Part shown: positions 54,953 to 64,000 of the stretch, in pieces
Numbering within the stretch: position 1 is the first letter of the stretch
How the letters are laid out: each line of letters begins with the position of its first letter
Source of the DNA: Moraxella oblonga NBRC 102422
Lineage (GTDB): Bacteria; Pseudomonadota; Gammaproteobacteria; Pseudomonadales; Moraxellaceae
DNA length: 64,000 nt
Assembly: GCF_001598275.1 (NCBI RefSeq)
Contig: NZ_BCYQ01000003.1
Span: 21,336 to 85,335 of the forward strand
Direction of reading: 5' to 3'
The notes under the pieces: generated by a model
Seen by the model: the letters and a program-made list of their open reading frames with translations, nothing else
Database searches by the model: none
Told to the model about the DNA's origin: nothing
Made by a program: the position numbers and the translations under genes

Positions 54953-57226
54953 ATGACACACATAGACCAAATCAAAGTAAAAAAACGCAATGGCACGTTT
55001 GAACCAATTAATCTAGACAAAATCCACAAAGTCATCACATGGGCAGCCGAAGGATTGGACAATGTCTCTGTTTCACAGGTTGAACTCAAATCACACATTC
55101 AGTTTTATGATGGTATTGCCACCAAAGACATTCATGAGACCATCATCAAGGCTGCTGCCGACCTTATCAGTGCGGACGAACCTGATTATCAATACCTATC
55201 TGCACGTCTTGCTATTTTTCATTTACGTAAAATTGCCTATGGCGATTTTGAGCCACCACACTTATATGACCACGTCAAACAACTCACAGACGCTGGCAAA
55301 TACGACCCACACATTTTGGCTGATTATGACCGTGCCGAATTTGATGAGCTAAACAACTATCTTGACCACAACCGAGACATGAACCTTGCCTATGCTGCCG
55401 TTGAGCAGATGATGGGCAAATATCTGGTACAAGACCGTGTAACCAAGCAGGTCTATGAAAGCCCCCAATTTTTATATATATTGGTAGGTATGTGTCTATT
55501 TGCTAATTATGACAAGGCAGAACGGCTCAACTACGTCAAACGTTTTTATGATACTACAAGCCAATTTTACATCTCGCTCCCCACCCCCATCATGTCAGGC
55601 GTGCGTACGCCCACTCGCCAGTTTAGCTCGTGTGTACTGATTGAGTGTGGCGATAACCTAGACAGTATCAATGCCACCACATCCGCTATTGTTCGTTACG
55701 TCTCTCAACGTGCTGGGATTGGCGTGAATGCAGGAGCAATTCGTGCCTTAGGTTCGCCCATTCGTGGTGGCGAAGCACAGCACACAGGGTGCATTCCTTT
55801 TTTTAAAATGTTCCAAGCAGCGGTAAAATCGTGCTCACAAGGTGGCGTGCGTGGTGGGGCAGCGACTTTGTTTTATCCACTTTGGCATTTGGAAGTGGAA
55901 AATCTACTCGTCCTTAAAAACAATCGTGGTGTGGAGGATAACCGTGTCCGTCACATGGATTATGGCGTACAAATCAACAAAATGCTCTACACTCGCCTTA
56001 TTCAAAACAAAGACATCACACTATTTTCACCATCAGATGTGGCGGGACTTTATGAAGCGTTTTTTGCTGACCAAGATGAATTTGAACGTTTGTACATCAT
56101 GTACGAAAATGACGAAAGCATTCGCAAACGCAAAGTATCCGCCCGTGAACTGTTTAGTCTCATGCTCCAAGAGCGTGCCAGCACAGGGCGTATCTATGTC
56201 CAAAACGTAGACCATTGCAACACCCATAGCCCCTTTGACCCAAAAGTCGCCCCCATTCGCCAATCCAACTTGTGCATGGAAATCGCCCTACCCACCAAAC
56301 CGCTAGATAACATCAATGATGAAAACGGCGAAATCGCCCTTTGCACGCTGTCTGCCATTAACTTAGGTAAAATTGAAAAAGTAGAAGACATGAAAGAGCC
56401 TGCCGAGCTGATTGTGCGTGCTTTGGACGCTTTACTTGACTATCAGGACTACCCTGTCATCTCTGCCAAAAACGGTAGCATGAAACGCCGTACCTTAGGC
56501 GTAGGTGTCATCAACTACGCTTATTATCTTGCTAAAAATGGCACTCGTTACTCAGACGCTAAGGCACTTGGGCTAACTCATCGCACTTTTGAAGCATTCC
56601 AATATTATCTTTTAGAAGCGTCGGTCAAACTTGCCAAAGAAAAAGGAGCTTGCCCTGCTTTTGGTGAGACAACTTATGCTCAAGGCATTTTGCCGATTGA
56701 TACTTATAAAGCTGACCTTGATGATGTGTGTAATGAGCCATTACATTTTGATTGGGAAAAATTGCGTAATGACATCAAAACGCATGGACTTCGCAACTCC
56801 ACCCTATCAGCACTTATGCCATCTGAAACATCAAGCCAAATTGCCAATGCCACCAACGGTATTGAACCACCAAGAGGCTTGGTATCCATCAAACAATCTA
56901 AAGATGGTATCCTAAAACAAGTCGTGCCCGACATTGAGCGTCTACGCTTTGAATATGAACTGCTTTGGCAAATCCCTGATAATAGCCATTATCTAAAACT
57001 TGTTGGACTTATGCAAAAATTCATTGACCAGTCAATTTCTGCTAATACCAACTACGACCCTGCCAAATTTGAAGGTGGTAAAGTACCAATGAAATTACTC
57101 ATTCAAGATTTGCTAACCGCCTACAAATACGGTGTCAAAACCTTGTACTATCACAACACCCGAGACGGTGCTGACGATTCCCAAGGAGAGCTTGATGACT
57201 GTGCAGGCGGGGCGTGCAAAATCTAA
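54953..57226 (+). CDS. nrdA: Class Ia ribonucleoside-diphosphate reductase, alpha subunit
   Basis: A 757-residue catalytic subunit that makes dNDPs from NDPs with the NrdB radical subunit. Seen: the N-terminal ATP cone (VKKRNGTFEPINLDKIHKVI), QFSSCVLIECGDNLDSIN (active-site Cys), QSNLCMEIALPTKPLD (Cys and Glu), GEIALCTLSAINLG (second redox Cys), and the C-terminal shuttle CAGGACKI (two Cys). Length is standard. A terminator follows and no nrdB lies downstream in the window, so the beta subunit must be elsewhere. Two NrdR boxes precede it. Confidence 0.97.
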   Translation: MTHIDQIKVKKRNGTFEPINLDKIHKVITWAAEGLDNVSVSQVELKSHIQFYDGIATKDIHETIIKAAADLISADEPDYQYLSARLAIFHLRKIAYGDFEPPHLYDHVKQLTDAGKYDPHILADYDRAEFDELNNYLDHNRDMNLAYAAVEQMMGKYLVQDRVTKQVYESPQFLYILVGMCLFANYDKAERLNYVKRFYDTTSQFYISLPTPIMSGVRTPTRQFSSCVLIECGDNLDSINATTSAIVRYVSQRAGIGVNAGAIRALGSPIRGGEAQHTGCIPFFKMFQAAVKSCSQGGVRGGAATLFYPLWHLEVENLLVLKNNRGVEDNRVRHMDYGVQINKMLYTRLIQNKDITLFSPSDVAGLYEAFFADQDEFERLYIMYENDESIRKRKVSARELFSLMLQERASTGRIYVQNVDHCNTHSPFDPKVAPIRQSNLCMEIALPTKPLDNINDENGEIALCTLSAINLGKIEKVEDMKEPAELIVRALDALLDYQDYPVISAKNGSMKRRTLGVGVINYAYYLAKNGTRYSDAKALGLTHRTFEAFQYYLLEASVKLAKEKGACPAFGETTYAQGILPIDTYKADLDDVCNEPLHFDWEKLRNDIKTHGLRNSTLSALMPSETSSQIANATNGIEPPRGLVSIKQSKDGILKQVVPDIERLRFEYELLWQIPDNSHYLKLVGLMQKFIDQSISANTNYDPAKFEGGKVPMKLLIQDLLTAYKYGVKTLYYHNTRDGADDSQGELDDCAGGACKI

Positions 57227-57237
57227 ACACACAAAAC

Positions 57238-57272
57238 AAATCCCCAATCGTCATGGTTGGGGATTTTTTGTA
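57238..57272 (+). terminator. Terminator of nrdA
   Basis: A perfect 10-bp stem AAATCCCCAA / TTGGGGATTT with a 9-nt loop and T run. Confidence 0.88.
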
Positions 57273-57333
57273 TAAACATTGGTAAAAATAGGTTTATTAG
57301 CCGTCAGCCAACCAACACACTTTTATACCATCA

Positions 57334-58608
57334 TCAAACCTGCATTTCTTTAATCACTTCTAGATAAGTACGAATATTCGTTACATAGTGCATACACTGA
57401 ACATACCTACTGTTGTTATGAGCATTGTTTGCCAAATAAGCATAAACTTGCGACCAATTATTGCCGTCTTTACCTTGCTCATCTAGCTCCTTTTGGATAT
57501 TTTTTACCGCATTGGGTCCCATGTTATAGGACGCAAGCACAAACCACATACGTTCAGATTCTGGTACGTCCATAAACATTTTTTCAAGTTTAGCAAGGTA
57601 TTTTGCCCCACCTTGAATGCTTTGGACAGGGTCGGTACGGTCAGTTACCCCAAGCTCTTTGGCGGTTTCACTAGTTAGCATCATCAAGCCTTGCACGCCT
57701 GTAAATGAAGTCGCATTGGGGTTTAGATGAGATTCTTGGTAACTAACCACCGCCAACAATCGCCAGTCATGATTATGCTTTTTTGCCCCTGCCTTAAAGG
57801 CTTGTTTATACATGGGCAACTGTTCAGCCAAAGCACGTTTAAAATGCTTTTCGCTATACGCATTTTCTAGCAATGTTTGGTCATAAAATCTAGCAACCGA
57901 TTGATTATAAACCAGTTGTTCTGGTTGGCACAAAAAATCAGACGAGTGTTTGAGGATTTTTTCATCACTCTTTAAAAAAGTAAAACCCACCGTTTCGTCA
58001 AGCCCATAACCCACCAACTTATCTTTGGTTGGTTTATCACAAGCAATATGGCTGGTTGCTAGCGATTCATCGTCATGAGTCAGCGTACTCAACGCCATGT
58101 CCACTTCGCCATCTTTGAGTGCTTGTAGAGCCTCTTGTTCACTATCAAAAGTTTTTAATTCCAACGAAACGCCCAAATGCTCGGCATAATGTCTGGCAAC
58201 ATCATAACCAAAACCATGTAAAATCGTGCCATCTTGAAATAACGTAGAATCGCTTGTGGTGGTTGCCACCACCATTTCTTGTTTGTTGATGATGTTGTCA
58301 AATTTGGTAATGGGTGTGATATTGACTGCCATCAGACTACTTACAGGAATGGTTGCCAATGATAAAATGCCCAGATTAAGCAGGTACTTTTTACAGGATT
58401 TTTTAAAAGATTTTAAACTAAACGAAGTGGTGCGTGATGTTTGATTTTTTAAAACAGTTTCTGATGGTTGTAAATGAGAATCAATCAATACCTCAACTTG
58501 GGGCAATTCCTTTGAAGTGTAAAACACCATGTTTGGCAAATGATGATGATATTCTTTGTGGCAATCAACGGGTTTTGTATATACATTTCTAGGGTAGGTT
58601 GCTCGCAT
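57334..58608 (-). CDS. MltF-like lytic murein transglycosylase
   Basis: A 424-residue protein with two domains. Residues ~105-240 form a periplasmic solute-binding (SBP_bac_3-like) domain (DGTILHGFGYDVARHYAEHL, DGEVDMALSTLTHDDESLA). Residues ~280-410 form an SLT goose-lysozyme-type domain with the catalytic Glu in LLAVVSYQESHLNPNATSFT, then GVQGLMMLTSETAKELG and FVLASYNMGPNAVKNI. MltF cleaves glycan strands to 1,6-anhydro ends. Unusually, about 70 hydrophilic residues precede the hydrophobic export segment (YLLNLGILSLATIPVSSLMA), and no internal start just before that segment was seen. It could be anchored as a type II membrane protein. Confidence 0.82.
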   Translation of the reverse strand: MRATYPRNVYTKPVDCHKEYHHHLPNMVFYTSKELPQVEVLIDSHLQPSETVLKNQTSRTTSFSLKSFKKSCKKYLLNLGILSLATIPVSSLMAVNITPITKFDNIINKQEMVVATTTSDSTLFQDGTILHGFGYDVARHYAEHLGVSLELKTFDSEQEALQALKDGEVDMALSTLTHDDESLATSHIACDKPTKDKLVGYGLDETVGFTFLKSDEKILKHSSDFLCQPEQLVYNQSVARFYDQTLLENAYSEKHFKRALAEQLPMYKQAFKAGAKKHNHDWRLLAVVSYQESHLNPNATSFTGVQGLMMLTSETAKELGVTDRTDPVQSIQGGAKYLAKLEKMFMDVPESERMWFVLASYNMGPNAVKNIQKELDEQGKDGNNWSQVYAYLANNAHNNSRYVQCMHYVTNIRTYLEVIKEMQV

Positions 58609-58963
58609 ATCGTATCCTTGTTTTTATCTCAACTACATAAAAACAACACCGCACAACCAATCAATGTACGATGAAAATAGCTTATAAGATTACTCACTCA
58701 CAATTCATTGATGAGATGACTAAATAGTAAGTTTTATAAAAAAATACCATACATCTATAATATCCTAGATTTATGACGAGTATGCAAATTGAATTTTGTA
58801 AAATGCAGATAAACGGTATAAAATTAAAGATATAATGTCAAAATAAACAATTCTTTACATAAAACAACAATATACAGTCATGCTCTTAAACTGCATAAAC
58901 CATTTACACCATTAATCAAGTATTTTTTTGTAAACCCATCAATTACTTGACCAAAACTGACCA
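58609..58963. other. Non-coding gap upstream of the mltF-like gene
   Basis: This 355-bp AT-rich stretch holds no credible gene or repeat. It must contain the promoter of the minus-strand mltF-like gene and the end of the nif3-like transcript; no clear sites were picked out. Confidence 0.5.
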
Positions 58964-59728
58964 TCATACAGGATTATCAATATCCACAAAGACCACGTCC
59001 ACACCAAACCGCTTAGCGACAATCTCACCCAATGCCCGAATCCCCCCTTTCTCGGTGGCATGATGTCCCGCCCCAAAATAATCTACACCCAACTCTCGTG
59101 CCATGTGCGTGGTGCGTTCGGACGCCTCGCCAGAAATGAACGCCTGACAGCCCATGTGATAGGCTTGTTCTATCATGTCCTGTGCTCCACCTGTACAAAT
59201 GCCAATTTTAGTTAAAAGACGCTCAGGGTTGGTACTGATGTGCAAAGGTTCACGCCCAAGCGTGGTGGCGATTTTGAGTGCAAAATCTTTGGCGCGAATG
59301 GGCGTTGTGGTTGCTATATTACCCACAGGGTACTTTTCATAGGGATACAAAGCACCTACAATATCAAGACCCAACTCTCTGGCAAGCACAGCATTATTGC
59401 CAATATCAGCATGAGCATCTAGGGGTAGATGATAGGCGATGAGTGAGATATTGTTTTGAAACAAGGTGCGAATGCGTTTGCCCTTCATGTGCGTCAAGGG
59501 AGCAGGCTCACCTTTCCAAAAATAGCCATGATGCACCATGATGGCTTGGGCGTTTTGGCGGACAGCTTCGTCTATCAAAGCTTGGCAAGCAGTTACGCCT
59601 GTGATGATTTTGGTGATGGGTGTATCAGCGTCCACTTGTAATCCGTTGGGGCAGTAATCATTAAAGGCAGAGGCTGATAAAAATTCATCACAAAATTGGG
59701 TCAAATCATGGGGAGTAAGGGTAGTCAT
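58964..59728 (-). CDS. Nif3-like dinuclear metal center protein
   Basis: A 254-residue protein of the NIF3/YbgI family, which forms hexameric toroids with two metals per subunit. The start at MTTLTPHDLTQFCDEFLSAS is conserved; the upstream 31 residues are not. Metal ligands are visible: IMVHHGYFWKG (His pair), IAYHLPLDAHADIGNNAVLA (His and Asp), and FGAGHHATEKGGIRALGEIV (His and Glu). The function is debated (GTP cyclohydrolase-like or other hydrolase). It is divergent from xseA with a 130-bp gap. Confidence 0.88.
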   Translation of the reverse strand: MTTLTPHDLTQFCDEFLSASAFNDYCPNGLQVDADTPITKIITGVTACQALIDEAVRQNAQAIMVHHGYFWKGEPAPLTHMKGKRIRTLFQNNISLIAYHLPLDAHADIGNNAVLARELGLDIVGALYPYEKYPVGNIATTTPIRAKDFALKIATTLGREPLHISTNPERLLTKIGICTGGAQDMIEQAYHMGCQAFISGEASERTTHMARELGVDYFGAGHHATEKGGIRALGEIVAKRFGVDVVFVDIDNPV

Positions 59729-59857
59729 GGCGGTTTTTTTCAAAAAAATTTTTGTTATCTTACGCCAAAAACATCGGTTTGGCAATGTATGGCTGGTAGA
59801 AATTGGAAAAAATTTTGACAAACTGCCGATTTATGTTATAGTTTTTATTTTATCATC

Positions 59858-61108
59858 ATGACCACCTTATCATTAAGCGATTATTTGCAAAGCGTTCATG
59901 CCGTTATCGGGCAAGTGTTTTATGAACCAGTTTGGGTACGTGCCGACATTCAAGCTCTCAACAGCAAAGGCGGGCATTATTATTTTGAACTTGCCCAAAA
60001 AGACGACACAGGACAAATCATCGCCAGTTGTCGTGGTACATTGTGGCGGTATCATGCTGGCAAAATCCTCCAAAAATTCATGCACAGCACAGGACAATCG
60101 CTACAAACAGGACTTAGCATTCTCATCAAAGGCACAGCCACCTTTCACGCTCAGTATGGATTTAGCTTTAACATCACCGACATTGACCCTACTTATACGC
60201 TGGGCGAGATTGCCAAAGCCTACCACGCCATGCTTGCACGCCTGCATGGCGAGGGACTGACCGATCTTAACCGTTCCTTAGCCATCGCCTTTGACCTAAG
60301 GCACATCATCGTCATCGCTCCCAAAGATGGGGCTGGACTTGGGGATTTTCGGGCGGAGGCTGATCGCCTAAGCCAGTTTAAAGCGTGTGAATTTCATTAT
60401 CACCATGCCACCTTTCAAGGCAACCACGCCCCCCAAGAACTTCGCCAAACCATCACCACTGCCATCAAACAACACCAAGATGAATATCACGCCTTGCCTG
60501 ATTTACTTGTCATCATTCGTGGTGGTGGTGCGGTGGGGGACTTGGCATATCTAAATGATTATGAACTTGCTTGTCTTGTGGCAGAGCAACCTGTGCCTGT
60601 ATGGGTGGGGATTGGACATGAGCGAGACAGGGTGATTTTGGACGAGGTGGCTCATACCAGTTTTGACACGCCCTCCAAAGTGATTTTTGGAATTGAAAAA
60701 GAGTTAAGAGAACGATTATACCTTTTTAAAACTGCCATCAACACCATCAAATATCAAAGCAAACAACGCCTAGCCACCGCCCAAGCCCAATGCCAACGTG
60801 AACAATACCGCACCCAAACCCACGCCAACGCTCGCCTGTCAAACGCTCGCCACGCCCTAAGCCATCACACTCATCAGCACAAAACTGTCCTTGCACGCCT
60901 AACCACCCTGCGTGAGCATTGTCGCCATCTACAAAGTGTGGTACTCTCATCTCATCCCAAACGTATGCTCGCCCAAGGCTATGCCATCGTTCGCCAAAAC
61001 AACAATATCGTCAGTTATGGCACCATCAATCCACAACAAAAGATTGACATAGAATTTTTTGACGGTAAAATGTCAGCCACCATCAACAAAACCACGCCCA
61101 CCCAATGA
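59858..61108 (+). CDS. xseA: Exodeoxyribonuclease VII large subunit
   Basis: A 416-residue subunit of the ssDNA exonuclease ExoVII. The N-terminal OB fold (SDYLQSVHAVIGQVFYEPVW, then KGGHYYFELAQKD) is followed by the catalytic domain with IIRGGGAVGDLAYLNDYELA and VPVWVGIGHERDRVILDEVA plus HTSFDTPSKV. A long coiled coil (residues ~285-360) and the C-terminal RMLAQGYAIVRQNNNIVSYG complete the fold. It is slightly shorter than the E. coli protein. It leads a compact cluster with xseB, a TerD-like gene and lysO. Confidence 0.94.
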   Translation: MTTLSLSDYLQSVHAVIGQVFYEPVWVRADIQALNSKGGHYYFELAQKDDTGQIIASCRGTLWRYHAGKILQKFMHSTGQSLQTGLSILIKGTATFHAQYGFSFNITDIDPTYTLGEIAKAYHAMLARLHGEGLTDLNRSLAIAFDLRHIIVIAPKDGAGLGDFRAEADRLSQFKACEFHYHHATFQGNHAPQELRQTITTAIKQHQDEYHALPDLLVIIRGGGAVGDLAYLNDYELACLVAEQPVPVWVGIGHERDRVILDEVAHTSFDTPSKVIFGIEKELRERLYLFKTAINTIKYQSKQRLATAQAQCQREQYRTQTHANARLSNARHALSHHTHQHKTVLARLTTLREHCRHLQSVVLSSHPKRMLAQGYAIVRQNNNIVSYGTINPQQKIDIEFFDGKMSATINKTTPTQ

Positions 61109-61165
61109 TGTTGGGTGTTGTGGTTATGCAAAGATTTATGAACACCAAGCCCATTTATTACAATC

Positions 61166-61378
61166 ATGACAACACCGACCACTTTTAAAGATGCCTACGC
61201 CATCTTAAAGGCAAATGCCGACCACCTAGAGCACAGTCCCCAACTTGACATTGACAATCTGGTAGCAATTGTTGATGAATCCATACAAGCCTACAAAGTT
61301 TGTCAAGACCGCCTCAACGCCATTGAACAAGCCCTAGCACACGCCTTTGACCATTTTGATGAGGGGCAAGCATCGTGA
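61166..61378 (+). CDS. xseB: Exodeoxyribonuclease VII small subunit
   Basis: A 70-residue helical protein: MTTPTTFKDAYAILKANADH, then LDIDNLVAIVDESIQAYKVC and QDRLNAIEQAL. Several small subunits bind each XseA coiled coil. It is 57 bp after xseA, the usual partner order. Its stop (TGA) overlaps the start of the TerD-like gene by 4 nt, so the two are coupled. Confidence 0.9.
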   Translation: MTTPTTFKDAYAILKANADHLEHSPQLDIDNLVAIVDESIQAYKVCQDRLNAIEQALAHAFDHFDEGQAS

Positions 61379-62037
61379 GTACACCCCTAGAAAAATTCTT
61401 GGTACCAACCACCCTACATCAGCTTGATATTACTGGCAATTCTTTACTCATCAAACTGTCTTATGGCAACACACAGCTTAACAAAACAGGCATCAACGCC
61501 CTACTTGGCAAAATGCCTATTTTAAAAAAACTCACCCCCTTTAAAGCCAAACAACAAAGTATGGATATTGACCTATCCTGCGTGGCATTGGATAACACAG
61601 GAAAAGCTCTGTCTGTCATATGGTATGGCAATCTACGCAATACTAACCACAGCATACGCCACACAGGCGACACGCTAAGAGGGGCGGTTAATTTTGAAGA
61701 AAGTTTACACCCCCAAGAAACCATCACTGTTCGCCTGCATGAATTGCCCGATGAGGTACATCATTTGGTGTTTTTTGTGAACAGTGAACATGATTTGTCA
61801 TTGGCTCACAAAGGCATGGTGATACTGACCGATGATGAAAAACACCACGCACAAAAAATTGATTTTCACCATCTAAATGCCGACACCAAAGCCATCATTG
61901 CATGGCACATACATCGTCAAGATGATGATTTTGCGGTGTATACACCAGCCAAGAGTATTCAGCTAAATCTCAATCCCAACACCTTTGCCAACTTGTTATC
62001 CCAATTTGCCAAAGACTTGGTGCTTGGTACCTCCTAA
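61375..62037 (+). CDS. TerD-family protein
   Basis: A 220-residue protein with a TerD-like calcium-binding beta-sandwich: SMDIDLSCVALDNTGKALSV, then IWYGNLRNTNHSIRHTGDTL and RGAVNFEESLHPQETITVRL with LHELPDEVHHLVFFVN. The start GTG/ATG region overlaps xseB (the frame begins at GTG 61375). TerD proteins mark tellurite, phage and stress resistance loci (TerZABCDEF), but no other ter gene is here. Placement inside the xse cluster suggests DNA-damage-linked expression, which is an inference. Confidence 0.8.
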   Translation: MSTPLEKFLVPTTLHQLDITGNSLLIKLSYGNTQLNKTGINALLGKMPILKKLTPFKAKQQSMDIDLSCVALDNTGKALSVIWYGNLRNTNHSIRHTGDTLRGAVNFEESLHPQETITVRLHELPDEVHHLVFFVNSEHDLSLAHKGMVILTDDEKHHAQKIDFHHLNADTKAIIAWHIHRQDDDFAVYTPAKSIQLNLNPNTFANLLSQFAKDLVLGTS

Positions 62038-62049
62038 CTGGAATATTTT

Positions 62050-62946
62050 ATGCAAAGCATTTTGGCATTATCACTCATCTTAGCCCCCATGTTTGCAGGT
62101 TTTGCCTTGCCACACCACAAAACATGGCACACACTCGCCGAAAAATCGCTTGGCTACCTTGTATATCTCATACTCATCATCATTGGCATAGAGCTAGGAG
62201 GTGTACAAAACCTACATCACGAACTTTCCAATATCACCCTATACCTTGCCACACTCATGGCGTTGACTTTGGGTGTGGGGCTTATCCCATTGGTGATTTT
62301 TGACAAACTGACCGCCAAACACATCAACGCCCAAACCACACATCGCCAACCCATTCCCTTTAAGGGCAGTTTGGTTCAACTTACTTGCTTGGCGGTCGGA
62401 TTTATCATTGCAAAATACATACACCCAACCCCACCAGAACACACCATCACCGCTTTACTGATGATATTACTATTTTTGGTAGGAATTTGCCTAAAAAATT
62501 CAGGAGTTAGCCTAAAACAAGCCCTACTCAACAAACAAGGACTACACATCAGCATCATTTTTACACTATTTACCCTAGCAGGTGGGGCGATTTTTGCGGT
62601 ATTATTTGACGATGTAACAATCACACAAGGATTGGCTTTGGCATCTGGCTTTGGTTGGTATTCACTCTCAGGCACGATTATGACAGATGCTTATGGAGCA
62701 GTTTGGGGAAGTGTGGCACTTCTTAATGATTTGGGGCGTGAAATTTTGGCATTGATTTTTATCCCTGCCGTCATGCGTCTATCACCATCAGCATCTATTG
62801 GTCTAAGTGGGGTTACAGGACTTGATTTTACTTTACCCACACTCACCCAAGCAGGAGGAATGGCTCTTATGCCCACCATCATTAGCTTTGGATTTATTAC
62901 TAATATCATTTCTCCGATTTTAATGGTGTTGTTTGCATCGTGGTAG
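62050..62946 (+). CDS. lysO: LysO-family lysine exporter
   Basis: A 298-residue inner-membrane protein with about eight helices, of the LysO (YbjE/DUF340) family, which exports L-lysine and thialysine. Seen: an N-terminal half with LIIIGIELGGVQNLHHELSN, and the conserved signature GLALASGFGWYSLSGTIMTD followed by GAVWGSVALLNDLGREILAL. The C-terminus (PTLTQAGGMALMPTIISFGF) matches the family end. It is 12 bp after the TerD-like gene and closes the cluster. Substrate is by family inference. Confidence 0.88.
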   Translation: MQSILALSLILAPMFAGFALPHHKTWHTLAEKSLGYLVYLILIIIGIELGGVQNLHHELSNITLYLATLMALTLGVGLIPLVIFDKLTAKHINAQTTHRQPIPFKGSLVQLTCLAVGFIIAKYIHPTPPEHTITALLMILLFLVGICLKNSGVSLKQALLNKQGLHISIIFTLFTLAGGAIFAVLFDDVTITQGLALASGFGWYSLSGTIMTDAYGAVWGSVALLNDLGREILALIFIPAVMRLSPSASIGLSGVTGLDFTLPTLTQAGGMALMPTIISFGFITNIISPILMVLFASW

Positions 62947-63815
62947 CTAACTCAAATTTTGAAGAATGATATGCCAAATGAACTTAAAATATACTACGGA
63001 TTGTAGGAGCAAATTGCAATTTGCCCCTACTACCAAAAATAAATTTGTGGCACTTTTAAGATGAATTTGGTATATTTACTTCTACATAAGAATGAATGTC
63101 CACACAATCAACAACTTGTCATTTTTTGTCTAGGCTTGGGGCAAATATTTACAATACCATTGACCTTAGCAGTAGCAATTAGCAATGATTTAAAAATGCA
63201 CTTACCAAACACCCACATATAACATGATTTTTCAGGATAAGTTACAATTTGTCTCTACATTCTGATGAGAAGTTTACATCATTTTTATAGTTCCTGTTGG
63301 CAATTATTTTTAATTAACTTTTTAAAAAAAATAAAACTGACACTTTTTATTATTAATGAAAAATAAAAAATAAGTCAAATATGGTATTTTTTAGTAAAAA
63401 TAACAAACTTATTAATAATAAAAAACAATCCTCAAACACCATCAATACCAAACATATAAAATGTCATTTTTACAAAATATTATTTTTATTTTTTATAAAA
63501 AAATACAGAACAGAAACAATAAAGAAACATATTATATTTTTTAAATAAATACTAATATTACACGTAAACCATAAAGAAATATATTAAAAAATTTTTATAC
63601 AAAACAAATAGTTATATTAAAAATACCGCAACCTCATTACAACCACTTTCATCACCTTGTATGTTTTTACCAAAAGTACATTGGCATTCATGTGTGCTAT
63701 AACAAACAAAATCAACCAAATCCTTTATTCATCATGATTTTTATACATAACATTGGCTTCTTATTTCACATTCCATTTTTTAACAAAATACTAGATTTTA
63801 ATAAAAATCGTTTGA
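62947..63815. other. AT-rich non-coding region after lysO
   Basis: About 870 bp without a credible gene on either strand. It contains one palindromic repeat at its left end (63003-63030), a degenerate look-alike near 63236-63262, and long A/T runs between 63300 and 63600. It could hold decayed sequence or long upstream regulatory DNA for the gene beginning at the window edge. Confidence 0.6.
63003..63030. repeat. 28-bp near-palindromic intergenic repeat
   Basis: GTAGGAGCAAATT and GCAATTTGCCCCTAC form an almost perfect palindrome (one mismatch). The GTAGGGGCAAATTGCAATTTGC type is a dispersed repeat in several genomes; its copy number cannot be seen here. Confidence 0.6.
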
Positions 63816-63848
63816 TATAATCACCCAAACAATAATAATCATTAGTAA
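63816..63848 (+). promoter_or_regulatory. Promoter with Fur-like operator
   Basis: TATAAT at 63816-63821 could be a -10 element (the -35 is weak). AATAATAATCATTAGTAA at 63831-63848 resembles a Fur box and overlaps the likely start of transcription, the usual place for repression. Confidence 0.45.
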
Positions 63849-63927
63849 GTAATGAAAGTGCTTTGATTGCATTAAAAAACCAAAAAAAGATTTTTAATGT
63901 AATCTAATCACTAACATCACTTACCTG

Positions 63928-64000
63928 ATGTCTAATGGTTATCACAACATCAACGCTGTTGCCACCGAACCCAAACGCAATATCGGGGGGGGGGGGGGGG
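63928..64000 (+). other. Possible 5' end of a phase-variable gene with a G16 tract
   Basis: ATG at 63928 opens MSNGYHNINAVATEPKRNI followed by Gly codons made by the poly-G run 63985-64000, which reaches the window edge. A second frame from ATG 63935 (MVITTSTLLPPNPNAIS) is also open. No ribosome site is evident for either. A tract this long would slip and switch the frame. Identity of the gene is unknown from these few codons, and the region might also be untranslated leader. Confidence 0.4.

Overview
The window looks like a chromosomal segment of a Moraxella-type gammaproteobacterium (family Moraxellaceae). The basis is gene order and protein character: purM next to hda, a FabG/MaoC/serine-hydrolase cluster, two paired bacterioferritin subunits, DMP19, RTX-repeat remnants, and poly-G tracts of the kind that phase-vary in Moraxella. 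Composition is moderately AT-rich. The species cannot be fixed from sequence alone.

Layout: 0-4.3 kb holds the 3' end of glnS, an RlpA-like protein, rodA, an M15 peptidase and a 5'-truncated acnD relic carrying a G12 run. 4.4-6.9 kb is accessory: an AT-rich OLD-family ATPase/Toprim gene broken by a perfect 58-bp tandem duplication, then an IS1-type relic. 6.9-23 kb is mostly core: purB, an L,D-transpeptidase, a SIMPL protein, glnA, a CsbD-like protein, sodA, a FabG-MaoC-hydrolase operon, ilvE, a bfd-bfrA-bfrB iron-storage group with Fur-like sites, MipA/OmpV, an NRAMP-like transporter and a small lipoprotein. At 23-26 kb purM and purN are separated by DMP19 and a VapBC-type toxin-antitoxin module with an extra antitoxin-tail-like small ORF. 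26-29.4 kb has hda, a DUF2057 protein and an FMN glutamate synthase-like protein.

29.6-36.7 kb lies between tRNA-Val/tRNA-Asp and tRNA-Leu. It is a mosaic of radA with accessory genes: two tandem AbiEii-like nucleotidyltransferases (the first fused to an uncharacterised N-terminal domain), an Rpn-type nuclease, a membrane protein and a 91-bp stray copy of radA. 36.8-44.6 kb is core again: ubiH, trmJ, cysE, an FAH-family protein, two small membrane proteins, purD and an AarF/UbiB-like kinase. 44.6-50.1 kb is a decay zone: a truncated DUF1287 gene, two paralogous cassettes (polytopic membrane protein followed by a broken RTX-type gene) and a frameshifted IS1595-family element. 50.2-63 kb has a membrane protein, putA, nrdA with two well-spaced NrdR boxes, an MltF-like protein, a Nif3-like protein, and a compact xseA-xseB-terD-lysO cluster. 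The last kilobase is AT-rich intergenic DNA ending in a promoter with a Fur-like site, a possible ORF start and a G16 run at the window edge.

The best candidates for something new are the paired nucleotidyltransferases near tRNA genes, the duplicated membrane-protein/RTX cassettes, the reversible-looking 58-bp duplication in the OLD gene, the three-part VapBC locus, and the poly-G ORF start at the right end. All functional statements come from motif recognition by eye; no database search was run.
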